Assembly (NCBI GenBank): GCA_025454175.1
Contig: JALOOX010000003.1
Location: 1-64,000, forward strand
Direction of reading: 5' to 3'
From: Syntrophobacteraceae bacterium
Lineage (GTDB): Bacteria > Desulfobacterota > Syntrophobacteria > Syntrophobacterales > Syntrophobacteraceae
DNA: 64,000 nucleotides
The notes beneath the pieces were generated by a model. It was not told the DNA's origin, did not search any database, and worked only from the letters and a program-made list of their open reading frames with translations. The position numbers and the translations under genes are program-made. Shown piece after piece: positions 51,167-60,390 of the stretch (its first letter is position 1; every line of letters starts with the position of its first letter).

Positions 51167-51607
51167 ATGTTCAATGCTCTTGTTTCAAAAGCCATTCGCC
51201 CTACCAGGCGCGCGCACCTGGGACGCGAAAGGGCTCTTTTGCCTCTCGCCGTCTTCATGGCCGGTTTGCTCTTCGTTCTCACGTGCTTCGCCCACTTCGC
51301 CCACACGTGCGGACCCCACACCACCCGCATATCCGCGGTCTCCAGCCAGAGGACGCCATCCGACGCGGGCCCGGCCTGGCGGGAGGCTCCAATCCATCAA
51401 GGACCCTGCCTGGCCTGCATGCTCCTCAAGGCCGTGCGCTCCACGCAAACGTCCGCGCCGCATCGTTTCCTCGCCTGCCTCGAGGCCGGCGAAGCGGTAT
51501 CCCCCGGCCCGTCGTGCATCCCCCGGCCCAAGGGGGTCCGTCCACCGTTTTCGCCCCGCGCTCCTCCCCGCGTCCCCTCCATTTTCAAGGGACCGTTCGT
51601 CGGCTGA
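51167..51607 (+). CDS. Hypothetical membrane-anchored protein, DUF2946-like C-x2-C motif
   Basis: LPLAVFMAGLLFVLTCFAHFAHTC ... GPCLACMLLKAVRSTQTS; large overlapping ORFs make the call tentative. Confidence 0.45.
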   Translation: MFNALVSKAIRPTRRAHLGRERALLPLAVFMAGLLFVLTCFAHFAHTCGPHTTRISAVSSQRTPSDAGPAWREAPIHQGPCLACMLLKAVRSTQTSAPHRFLACLEAGEAVSPGPSCIPRPKGVRPPFSPRAPPRVPSIFKGPFVG

Positions 51608-51843
51608 CCCGCCGTTGGATCGGTCTCGATCCCCTTGCTCTCCCATTGCCGGTCGAAACCCCGGGGTGAATGCTGCTCACCCCCCAGCACCGCGCCACGA
51701 CTCGTGCGAGGAGCCCGGGACCGAGGCCGGGCCGCCGCCGGAAGCCCAAAACCTGCACCCTGTGGTTTTAGGATTGAAACCTCCGAGCCCATGCTCGGGT
51801 CTTGTTTTGAACGTCCATCATCCTTGCCGGAGGCGGAGAAACC

Positions 51844-52922
51844 ATGACGCGAAGAGAAGCGCTGCGGCGCATCACGGCCTTGAACGTCTGCGGCCTGGCG
51901 TGGCTCGCCGGGCTGGGGCGGGGCCACGCGGACATCAATGGCCTCAAGGCCCCGCCGGCCCGTCCCGGGCGCGCTGCCGGGCTCGCCGATGCGGCGGCCC
52001 TCATCGAACCGCCGGGGGGAGCCGGGCTGCGGCGTGGACTCCGGGTGATGGTGTTTGCGCCCCACCCCGACGATGAAACCATTGCTGCCGGTGGTCTGCT
52101 GCAGCTCCTGCGGGCGAGCCGGGGCACGGCAAGGGTCGTCTTCGTGACCAGCGGGGACGGGTATGCCGAGGGAGCCGCCCATCACTTCGGCAGGAGGGAC
52201 CTCGTCCCCAGCGATTACATCGAATATGGAAGAATCCGATGCCGCGAAGCGCTCCAGGCCATGAAGAGCCTGGGGGTGCGCAGCGGCGAGATCGACTTCC
52301 TGGGGTTTCCCGACGCGGGCATATCCGCTCTCCTGTCCAGCCACTGGATGGCCGACCCGGCTTACGTCTCGCCGCACACCCGCGTGAGTCGCCCCCCTTA
52401 TGCCGAGTGTCGCGACACGGATGCCGCCTACACGGGAACCGGCCTCGCCAAACCATCATTGACGCGATCACCGGGTTCTCACCCCACTGGGTCGTCCTGC
52501 CCGATCCCGGGGACCGTCATCCGGACCACCGGGTGGCAGGTCTGCTGGTGCTGAGCTCCCTGAGCCGCCTTTCGGATTCCGGCAGGGTGCAGCTCGAGAA
52601 CATGCGGGTGCTGACCTATCTCGTTCACGCCCCTTCCCCGCAGCCAGCCCCGTCGGGGGCTTCGATGGCCGGGCCGGCGGACCGTTTCGCCTCCGGTGCG
52701 ACGGACATCTCCCGCCACTTTTCCCCGCCGGTTCGTTTTCCCCTGGGGGAGCGGGAGCGGAAGACCAAGGAGGAGGCGCTGCGATGCTACGCTTCCCAGC
52801 AGTTCCTTTTGGCCCCGCTCGTCTCGATGTTCGTGACTCCATTCGAAAGCTTCGCTCAGGTCCACCCCACCCTGGTGACGGACAGGAGCTGCTCCTGGAA
52901 CAGACTGCCAGCAAAGGGGTAG
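51844..52922 (+). pseudogene. PIG-L/LmbE-family deacetylase, frameshifted
   Basis: Frame 1: VMVFAPHPDDETIAAGGLLQLLRA...YTGTGLA; frame 2: QTIIDAITGFSPHWVVLPDPGDRHPDHRVAGLLVLSSL...; switch near 52448. Confidence 0.8.
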
Positions 52923-53082
52923 CCCATGACAAAAAGCTTCGGTTGCTCCACGCGACTCCAATCCCCGCCGGACCGCGGCCCTCCCCGGAGAGGCGCCCTC
53001 ACCGGGGAGCCCTCACCACCGGCCTCCCGTGCAACGCCGGAGGTCCAAAACCCTCATCGAGAGGCTCCCATGGGCAGCCCGG

Positions 53083-53155
53083 TCTTCAACCCGAACCCCG
53101 CAACCCGTGACTCGAAACCCGAAGCCCGGAGCCCGAAACCGGGAACCGTCCCTCG
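53083..53155. repeat. Phased degenerate heptamer array, AACCCCG CAACCCG TGACTCG AAACCCG AAGCCCG GAGCCCG AAACCGG GAACCGT
   Basis: At least eight consecutive 7-nt units readable on the + strand. Confidence 0.8.
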
Positions 53156-53700
53156 GGGCCGGGCTTTGCCTCGCCCTCTTCCTCCTGCTCTGTTCGTGGT
53201 GCGGCGCCGGCTGGGCCCACCTCCACGCCCTCGCCGGCTGCAGGCTGTGGCCGTGGTTTTTGACGAGAAGGGACTGGAAGGCTTTCGGGTGTGGTTGACC
53301 TTCGACGCCATGCACACCAACCTGCTCGTCATGGAAATCCAGCAGGAGATCGCCGAGGATACGGCGAGCCCTCCTCCATCCAGCCAGTCCGAGATGTACG
53401 AGCGGGTGAGGGGCATGATCCAAAGGCAGTTTCGGGACATTGACTTTTTCACCCACGTCCTGGTCGACGGCAAGCCGTTCCCGGTCCGCGAGGCGAGGAG
53501 CCTCGCCGTGGAGTCCCGGGACGGGAGGATGGCCTGCAGCTTCTTCGTCCCCTGTCCGGTGCCCGCTGGCGCGGGGCGCGATCCTCGGGGCCTCCTCGCG
53601 GAGCCGGGGGCTCCTGCGGGTGACCGGGGCGGTCCTCTCCCTGGGGGGAGCCCTGGCCATCGCGGGGATCGGGGGACTGATGCTGCTCCACTCTCTCTAG
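53150..53700 (+). pseudogene. DUF1007-like protein, frameshifted, followed by a TM tail (possible NicO-type transporter remnant)
   Basis: Signal LGAGLCLALFLLLCSWCGAGWAHLHA in one frame; VVFDEKGLEGFRVWLTFDAMHTNLLVMEIQQE...GRMACSFFVPCPVPA in another; RGLLRVTGAVLSLGGALAIAGIGGLMLLHSL* in a third. Confidence 0.55.
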
Positions 53701-53776
53701 GAGGCTGTCCGAGAATACCTTTTTGTCATTTCGAACGGAGCGTAGCGAAGAGAGAAATCTTGAAAAGTCGATAGGT
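53699..53776. repeat. Dispersed repeat copy B
   Basis: aggaggctgtccgagaatacctttttgtcatttcgaacggagcgtagcgaagagagaaatcttgaaaagtcga; shares 5' block with 29041. Confidence 0.75.
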
Positions 53777-53794
53777 TACCGCGATCAAGAGTTG

Positions 53795-53928
53795 CTTCTC
53801 AATAACGGTTGGCACGCGTGCGCTTTTGTGCAGGTTGGGTTGAGCCATGGCGAAACCCAACATGGCTCGCGGCGGGTGTTGGGTTTCACTTCGTTCAACC
53901 CAACGAGTTGCCTCCACTTATTGAGAAG
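53795..53928. mobile_element. MITE-like element with terminal and internal inverted repeats
   Basis: TIRs CTTCTCAATAA (53795-53805) / TTATTGAGAAG (53918-53928); inner arms gttgggttgagccatggcgaaacccaac / gttgggtttcacttcgttcaacccaac. Confidence 0.65.
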
Positions 53929-54526
53929 TTACTGGAAGATCGACAAACACTCCAATATCATTCATAAAAAAGGCGTAACCGTCAAATCCAGCACCTTCAA
54001 GTCCATCGCCGTGCTGATCGGTGAGGACAGCGCCTACAAGGAGGCCTTCGCCAACGGGACCTTGACCCACACCTTCCTGGACGTCAACGACTATCATCGC
54101 TACCATTTTCCGATCGGCGGAACCATCAAGGAAGTCCGCATCATCAAGAGCGATGACGCAGTCGGCGGCATCATCACCTGGGATGCCGAGGCCGGGCGCT
54201 ACCTGCTGGACTCGAGCACCCCGGGCTGGCAGAATATCGAGACGCGCGGCTCCGTGATCATCGAAAACGACACCTACGGACTGGTGGCCTTGCTGCCCAT
54301 CGGCATGTCGCAGGTCTGCTCGGTCAACTTCGAAGAGGCGGTCAAGGTGGGCAATAAGGTCAAGAAGGGCGAGATGCTCGGATATTTCCTGTTCGGGGGT
54401 TCGGACTTCGTCATTCTGTTCCCGAAAGGAGTCGATTTTACCCTGACCGTGCCCAAGGACGCCGAGGGCGGCTATCAGCACGTGCTGATGGGCCAGGAAT
54501 ACGGAAAGCTCAAGATCAAGAAATAA
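53925..54526 (+). pseudogene. Phosphatidylserine decarboxylase-like protein, 5'-truncated
   Basis: GVTVKSSTFKSIAVLIGEDSAYKEAFANGTLTHTFLDVNDYHRYHFPIGGTIKEV...ETRGSVIIENDTYGLVALLPIGMSQVCSVNF...GYFLFGGSDFVILFPKG; N-terminal part absent, ORF runs into repeats. Confidence 0.8.
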
Positions 54527-54717
54527 CCTGATTGACCGGATCGAAGTGCAGGGCCATGGTCATGGGAGCGAACCTCCCTGGCCATGGCCTTTCTTCTGTT
54601 CCCGCCGATTATCCCTGATTCACGCCGCCGATTTGGCGAGGAGCCGGCGCTGCAACCGGCAGTGGACGGTTTGAGCTGGAATTGTCGGGATATACCGCAG
54701 ACGGCTGAAAACTGGAC

Positions 54718-54782
54718 TTTCCGTCATTGCGACCGAAGGGAGAAATCCAAAGAGATCCCTCACATGCGTTCGGGATGACAAA
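54718..54782. repeat. Dispersed repeat, partial copy C
   Basis: ttccgtcattgcgaccgaagggagaaatccaaagagatccctcacatgcgttcgggatgac; same general class as copies A and B. Confidence 0.5.
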
Positions 54783-54974
54783 AAGCCGAATTCAAGCCGT
54801 TCGCAGTATAAGCTGCCAGGCCGGCGGAAGCCATGACGACCAGAGCACTTCCGATCAAAATGAGAGCGCTATCACCATCAACTGTCAATAACAACATCTC
54901 AATGAAGCTTGCCCGCCTGCCGACAAGGCAAACGCAAGCACCGTTTCCCGTTGACGGGACCTGAGGAGTGACGG

Positions 54975-55232
54975 ATGGAGCGGAAGCTTGAAGATGCGCT
55001 GACCATCGAGGGATTGGCCCTGACCTCGAGGATCCCCCGATGCACTCTTGAAAAGCCCGTTCGGTAAGCCAGGATCCGTTGTCGGAAGATCGGCCGTTAC
55101 TTGCGTTTTCGCAAAAGGGCCGTCGATCGCTGGCTCGAAGTCAACAGAAACGAGGATTCCCTCCCCGGGTTGGTCCTGCTGCCGCGGGACGAGGCCCGGC
55201 GCGAATCATCAAGGAGACGAAGGAATCATGGC
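54975..55232 (+). pseudogene. Excisionase/MerR-type HTH DNA-binding gene with in-frame stop
   Basis: MERKLEDALTIEGLALTSRIPRCTLEKPVR*ARIRCRKIGRYLRFRKRAVDRWLEVNRNED; TAA at 55065-55067 is in frame. Confidence 0.6.
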
Positions 55233-56370
55233 TGAGGATGCGTGCATGCTGGACGCGCTGCCGGTCATTCTTCTCGTGGATGACGATCCCACCGCCCTCG
55301 CCCTGCTCGACGCAATCCTCCGGCAGGAAGGGCTGGAGACCCTTACCGCGGCCACGTTCGAGGAAGGGATGGGGGTCGCGGCCCGAAAGGCCTTCGATCT
55401 GGCCATTCTGGATGTCAGACTTCCGGACGGCAACGGGTTGGATTTGTGTCGCTGGGTCAAGGGGAGGGTGGGCCATGCCGACACCCCGGTGCTCATTCTG
55501 TCCGCCGACGACGATGTGCGCACAAAGGTGGCGGGATTCGACGCGGGGGCAACCGACTACATCACCAAACCCTTTCATCGTGCGGAAGTGCTTGCACGAG
55601 TCAAGACCCAGCTGCGGCTCTTCAAGGCCTACCGGTCCATGCTCGAGCTCCAGGCATTGAAGCTGGCCAGTTTGACCGATGCGCAGAAGGCCATGCTGCC
55701 TCGGCCGGAGCTGATGCCGGAGGCCGGATTCCGGCTCTACTACGAACCTCTCCTGGAGGCCGGCGGGGATCTCTGTCAGGTCTTTCAGGTGGGGCACAAA
55801 GTGCACGACTACATCGTGGCCGATGTATGCGGCCACGACATCGGCACCGCCATGACCACCGCGGCCCTTCAGGCGCTCCTGGCCCAGAACTGCTCGGCAC
55901 TCTATTCCCCACGAGAGATCCTGGAAATCATCAACCGGGTGGTTTGCTCCATCGTGTCCGGGGGGCAGTACGTCACCATGGTCTACGCGCGGCTCAACCG
56001 TCAGACCAAACGGTTGACAGTTGCCAGCGCGGCGCACCCCCCGGCCGTTCTCCACAGGAAGAATGGAGAAATCCTGCGTTTTCGGCAGGAGGGAGATGTC
56101 ATCGGAGCTTTTGAGTCGGCGGAGTTCGGCAGTATCGAGGCCTCCGTCCAGCCCGGAGATCGCGTGTACCTGTTCAGTGATGCCCTGGTGGAGGGGACCG
56201 GGCCGGTGGATGCCGCGACCGATTGGGAAGCGGGAATGAGCCGCATCGTGGAGGCTTGCGGCACCCTGGGAGAGGGGGATCTGAGGAGTGCCGTGACGGG
56301 CCTGGCTTGTCAGCTTCTTGGTGAAGCCTCTCCAAGGGACGATGTCACCATCCTGGGGGTGGAAGTATGA
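55228..56370 (+). CDS. REC-PP2C (SpoIIE/RsbU-like) phosphatase response regulator
   Basis: VILLVDDDPTALALLDAIL...LAILDVRLPDGNGLDL; PP2C region GGDLCQVFQVGHKVHDYIVADVCGHDIGTAMTTAALQALL; VYLFSDALVEG. Confidence 0.92.
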   Translation: MAEDACMLDALPVILLVDDDPTALALLDAILRQEGLETLTAATFEEGMGVAARKAFDLAILDVRLPDGNGLDLCRWVKGRVGHADTPVLILSADDDVRTKVAGFDAGATDYITKPFHRAEVLARVKTQLRLFKAYRSMLELQALKLASLTDAQKAMLPRPELMPEAGFRLYYEPLLEAGGDLCQVFQVGHKVHDYIVADVCGHDIGTAMTTAALQALLAQNCSALYSPREILEIINRVVCSIVSGGQYVTMVYARLNRQTKRLTVASAAHPPAVLHRKNGEILRFRQEGDVIGAFESAEFGSIEASVQPGDRVYLFSDALVEGTGPVDAATDWEAGMSRIVEACGTLGEGDLRSAVTGLACQLLGEASPRDDVTILGVEV

Positions 56371-56777
56371 GAGCCAGGGAAGAACTGGGGTTCAAACTAG
56401 CTGCAACGCCCTCGGCCATCGACCGGCTGTGTGAGGAGGTCGATCGCTGGCTGGCGGAGTGCGGCCTGCACGGAGATCGTTTTGCGGTGGCCATGCTGCT
56501 TCGAGAGAGCCTGAACAACGCCATGTTGCATGGTTGTTGCATGGATGCCGAACGTCAAATCAGCTGCCAACTGAGCTTCGCGGACGATTGGCTGCGCATC
56601 CAGGTTGACGATCCCGGGCCGGGATTCGACTGGATTCGAGAACGGAACTGCCGGAGGAGCGAGACGGACTGCCATGGGCGCGGACTCCTCATCCTCGAGA
56701 TGTACGCCGATGATGTCAGGTTCAACGAGCGCGGCAACGGAGTGGTCCTGCGACGCCGCGTAACAGGAGGTCAGTAA
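56367..56777 (+). CDS. Anti-sigma-factor-like HATPase (RsbW/SpoIIAB-like)
   Basis: LLRESLNNAMLHGC; IQVDDPGPGFDW; GRGLLILEMYADDVRFNERGNGV. Confidence 0.88.
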   Translation: MRAREELGFKLAATPSAIDRLCEEVDRWLAECGLHGDRFAVAMLLRESLNNAMLHGCCMDAERQISCQLSFADDWLRIQVDDPGPGFDWIRERNCRRSETDCHGRGLLILEMYADDVRFNERGNGVVLRRRVTGGQ

Positions 56778-57088
56778 TGCCCGAAGTGATTGTGGAGAGA
56801 AGTGGGCCCGACACGACGGTGATCCCGCGGGGGGCCTTGACCGTCGCTCTGGCTCAGGAGCTGAGATCGCAGATCCGGAACGTCTTGTCCGAGGGTGTGT
56901 CGCACGTGGTCTTCGACTTGAGCGGAACGGAGGTGGTGGACTCCAGCGGCATCGGGCTCCTCATCGCCACGCACAACAGCCTCAAGAAGACGGGAGGAAG
57001 CCTGCGGGTGGTTGGTGTGTCGCCCGAGATCAAGAACCTGTTCAAAGCCATGCGGCTCGATCGTCACTTCGCGGTGGAAGCACGGTAA
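56777..57088 (+). CDS. STAS-domain anti-sigma factor antagonist
   Basis: GVSHVVFDLSGTEVVDSSGIGLLIATHNSLKKTGGSLRVVGVSPEIKNLFKAMRLDRHF. Confidence 0.92.
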   Translation: MPEVIVERSGPDTTVIPRGALTVALAQELRSQIRNVLSEGVSHVVFDLSGTEVVDSSGIGLLIATHNSLKKTGGSLRVVGVSPEIKNLFKAMRLDRHFAVEAR

Positions 57089-57103
57089 ATGGAGGAATTC
57101 CGC

Positions 57104-60100
57104 ATGAGTAACTTCGAGGAAGACGATCTGCTTCGAGAATTCCTGGCCGAAGCTCGCGAGCACCTGGACGGCATCGAGGCGGACCTCCTGACCATCGAGG
57201 ATCGAGGAGCCGACATCGACGAGCTCCTCGTGAACCGCGTGTTTCGCGCGGCTCACTCCATCAAGGGAGGGAGCGGGTTCTTCGGGCTCTCCACGATGAA
57301 GGAGCTGGCTCACAGGACGGAAACGGTCCTTTCCATGATCCGATCGAGGGAAATGGTCCCGAATCCCGAAGTGGTGAATATTCTGCTCCATGCTTTTGAC
57401 AAGCTGCGGGAAGTCGTCAACGACGTGTCCAACAGCAACGACGCGGACATCAGCGAGCATGTGACGGCGCTGACCAGTTTGAGCTCCTCGTTTCTGCCCC
57501 GGGAAAAGAAGGCTATTCTCTCGGAGACCTCGGAGGTCTCCTTCGGCGGCGGAGCGGTGAGCAGCTCCATCCCGAGCATAGACCTGTCCCGGGCGGTCGA
57601 AGGCGGGAAGTTCATCTATCTGCTCAGGCTCGACCTCATCCATGACGTGGAACGGGTAGGCAGGACGCCCCTCGCCGTGGTCAACGAACTGCTCTCCGTC
57701 AGCGAGATCATCGATGCGCGGGTGGATCTCGACGCCGTGGGAACCCTGGAGGACGGTCCCGTCCGGGAAATCCCCTTCCATGTGGTGCTGGCGACCCTCC
57801 TGGAGCCCGACCTGAAGGATGTTCTGGCCGATACCGCCTCCATCCGGTCCGATCAAATCCTGGTGATGGATGCGGCCTCGACGGGAGAAACGGCCACTCA
57901 GCCCGGTGTGCCTTTCGAGATCGAGACTCCTCCCGTTTCCGCGGCGGAACTGGCGTTGGCCGAAGAGCCTCCAACCGTTCACCCACCGGTTCCCACAGAG
58001 CCCGGAGCGGCCAGCCTCCCGGCCGTTAGGGGTCGGGTTGTCCAGGAGGGGGCAGCCTCAACCCCAAGCCATTCTCCCGCCTCCGCCGAGAATACCCTGA
58101 GAGTCAACGTCGAGGTGCTGGAAACGCTGATGAATCTTGCCGGGGAGCTGGTCCTCAGCCGCAATGAGCTCCGGGAAGCCATCAGCCGCCGGGACGAGCG
58201 GGCGGTTGCAGCTTCGAGTCAGAGGATCAACCTGGTGACCTCCGATCTCCAGGAAGCCATCATGCAGACCCGCATGCAGCCCGTTGGAAATGTGTTCGGA
58301 AAATTCCCCCGGGTGGTGCGAGACCTCTCCAGGACTCTGGGCAAAGAGGTCCAGTTGGAGATTGAAGGTCGTGAGGTCGAGCTCGACAAGACACTCATCG
58401 AGGGATTGAGCGATCCGCTGACCCACATGGTGCGCAACGCCATCGACCATGGAGTCGAGATGCCCGATGAGCGGGTGAAGCGCGGAAAGAAAGCAGTGGG
58501 CACGGTACGGTTGCGGGCCTGTCACGAAGCGGGGCAGGTGGTCATCGAGGTGGGGGATGACGGCAAGGGGATCGACCCTGCCAAGATCGCCGCGAGCGCC
58601 CTGAGGAAAGGTCTCATCTCGGCGGAAAGACTGCGGGGGATGTCGGACAAGGACAAGGCCGCCCTCATCTTTCTTCCGGGTCTCTCGACGGCCGATCAGG
58701 TATCCGACGTATCGGGTCGAGGGGTGGGGATGGACGTGGTCAAGACCAACCTGGACCGTCTGGGCGGCAAGGTGGAGATCCAGACCGAACCGGGGAAAGG
58801 GAGTCTCTTCCGCATCAAGCTGCCCTTGACCCTGGCCATCATTCCGTCCCTCATCGTCACCGTCGAGGAAGAGCGCTTCGCCATACCGCAGGTGAACGTC
58901 GTGGAGCTCATCCGCGTGCCGGCGGAGCAGGTCAAAAATCGCATCGAAGTGGTGGGGGACGCGGAGGTCCTGCTTCTGCGCGGCAACCTGATTCCCATCG
59001 TGCGGCTGGCGGATGTTCTGGGCCTGATGAGAACTTATCTGGACCCTGGCACCGGGCGGAGAGAGATCGACCGCAGGGACGCCATCGCCGACCGCAGGTC
59101 GCCCAGGCATCCCGTCCAGGCCGAATCCACGGGTGATTGCCCAAACATGGAGACCGGGCCGGACCACGACCGTCGAGGGGACGACGGTCGCCGTGATCGC
59201 CCCCTCAGCGACATGCAGGTCGTTGTGGTCTCCGCGGGTATCCTGCAGTACGGGCTGGTGGTGGACAGCATGCAGACCACCGAGGAAATCGTCGTGAAGC
59301 CTTTGGGGCGTCACCTGAAAGGGCTCCAGGAGTATGCAGGGGCGACAATCATGGGTGATGGCAAAGTCGCTCTGATCCTCGATGCTTCGGGCCTGGCGGT
59401 CAAGGGCAGCCTGACCTCCGTTTCGGGCTCCACCCGGGCAGGTCAACTGGCGGAACAGGAAGCTGCTGAGACGAGACAGGATATGCACTCGTGGCTTCTC
59501 TACCACAATGCTCCCGAAGAGATGTGCGCCATTCCCCTGGACTATGTGCTGCGCCTGGAGAAGATCGAATCCGCCCAGATCGAATACACCGGTGGCCGGC
59601 GTACCATGCAGTACCGCGGAGCTACACTGCCCCTGGTGACGCTCGCCGATGCCGCAAGGGTCAATCCACTGGAGGAAGGGCAGGAGCTGGTGGTCATCGT
59701 GTTCAACGCCCGGGGACGGGAAGTGGGACTCCTGGGTGCCATGCCGGTGGACGTCATCGAGACCCGCGCCACCGTGGACAACATCACCCTGAGACAGCCC
59801 GGCATCGTCGGGTCGGCCATCATCCGGGACCGAACGGTTCTCCTGGTGGATTTGCACGAAGTGGTGGAGGCGGTTTACCCCGAGTGGGGGACGACGGTCT
59901 CCGGACCCGCCCTGGAGAACGGCAGGCCGCACACGGTGCTCCTGGCCGAGGATTCGGACTTCTTTCGGGCGCAGATCAAACGGTTCCTCTCGGAAGACGG
60001 GTACAACGTGCTGGAAGCACCTGATGGCGAAGCGGCCTGGGAGGTCCTGCTCGGCAATGCCGAAAAGGTGGAAGTGGTGGTCACCGATATCGAGATGCCC

Positions 60101-60316
60101 CGGCTGACGGGGCTCGAGCTGACCCAGCGCATTCGTGCCGACCGCCGATTCACGGGATTGCCGGTCATCGGGCTCACCTCCCTGGCCGGCGAGGAGGATA
60201 TTGAAAGAGGCAAGGCTGCCGGCATAGACGACTATCAGGTGAAGCTGGACCGCGACAAACTGGTGGAATCCCTGCAGGGCTTCGTTGGAGGGTCGGATTC
60301 CGCGGTCTACGCTTGA
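57104..60316 (+). CDS. cheA: Hybrid chemotaxis kinase CheA (Hpt-CheA-CheW-CheW-REC)
   Basis: [63 protein letters not shown]-term [43 protein letters not shown] upstream of 57104. Confidence 0.93.
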   Translation: MSNFEEDDLLREFLAEAREHLDGIEADLLTIEDRGADIDELLVNRVFRAAHSIKGGSGFFGLSTMKELAHRTETVLSMIRSREMVPNPEVVNILLHAFDKLREVVNDVSNSNDADISEHVTALTSLSSSFLPREKKAILSETSEVSFGGGAVSSSIPSIDLSRAVEGGKFIYLLRLDLIHDVERVGRTPLAVVNELLSVSEIIDARVDLDAVGTLEDGPVREIPFHVVLATLLEPDLKDVLADTASIRSDQILVMDAASTGETATQPGVPFEIETPPVSAAELALAEEPPTVHPPVPTEPGAASLPAVRGRVVQEGAASTPSHSPASAENTLRVNVEVLETLMNLAGELVLSRNELREAISRRDERAVAASSQRINLVTSDLQEAIMQTRMQPVGNVFGKFPRVVRDLSRTLGKEVQLEIEGREVELDKTLIEGLSDPLTHMVRNAIDHGVEMPDERVKRGKKAVGTVRLRACHEAGQVVIEVGDDGKGIDPAKIAASALRKGLISAERLRGMSDKDKAALIFLPGLSTADQVSDVSGRGVGMDVVKTNLDRLGGKVEIQTEPGKGSLFRIKLPLTLAIIPSLIVTVEEERFAIPQVNVVELIRVPAEQVKNRIEVVGDAEVLLLRGNLIPIVRLADVLGLMRTYLDPGTGRREIDRRDAIADRRSPRHPVQAESTGDCPNMETGPDHDRRGDDGRRDRPLSDMQVVVVSAGILQYGLVVDSMQTTEEIVVKPLGRHLKGLQEYAGATIMGDGKVALILDASGLAVKGSLTSVSGSTRAGQLAEQEAAETRQDMHSWLLYHNAPEEMCAIPLDYVLRLEKIESAQIEYTGGRRTMQYRGATLPLVTLADAARVNPLEEGQELVVIVFNARGREVGLLGAMPVDVIETRATVDNITLRQPGIVGSAIIRDRTVLLVDLHEVVEAVYPEWGTTVSGPALENGRPHTVLLAEDSDFFRAQIKRFLSEDGYNVLEAPDGEAAWEVLLGNAEKVEVVVTDIEMPRLTGLELTQRIRADRRFTGLPVIGLTSLAGEEDIERGKAAGIDDYQVKLDRDKLVESLQGFVGGSDSAVYA

Positions 60317-60390
60317 GGGAGAGCTGGAAGAACCTCGGCGCGTCATCACGAGCCCAATGTCAGGAACGAGAAGAAGAGGGGAGCACAAGC

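Noticed and set aside
58058-60388. 776-aa minus-strand ORF
   Set aside because: Antisense to cheA; composition rich in H/Q/G/D with no recognisable domain.
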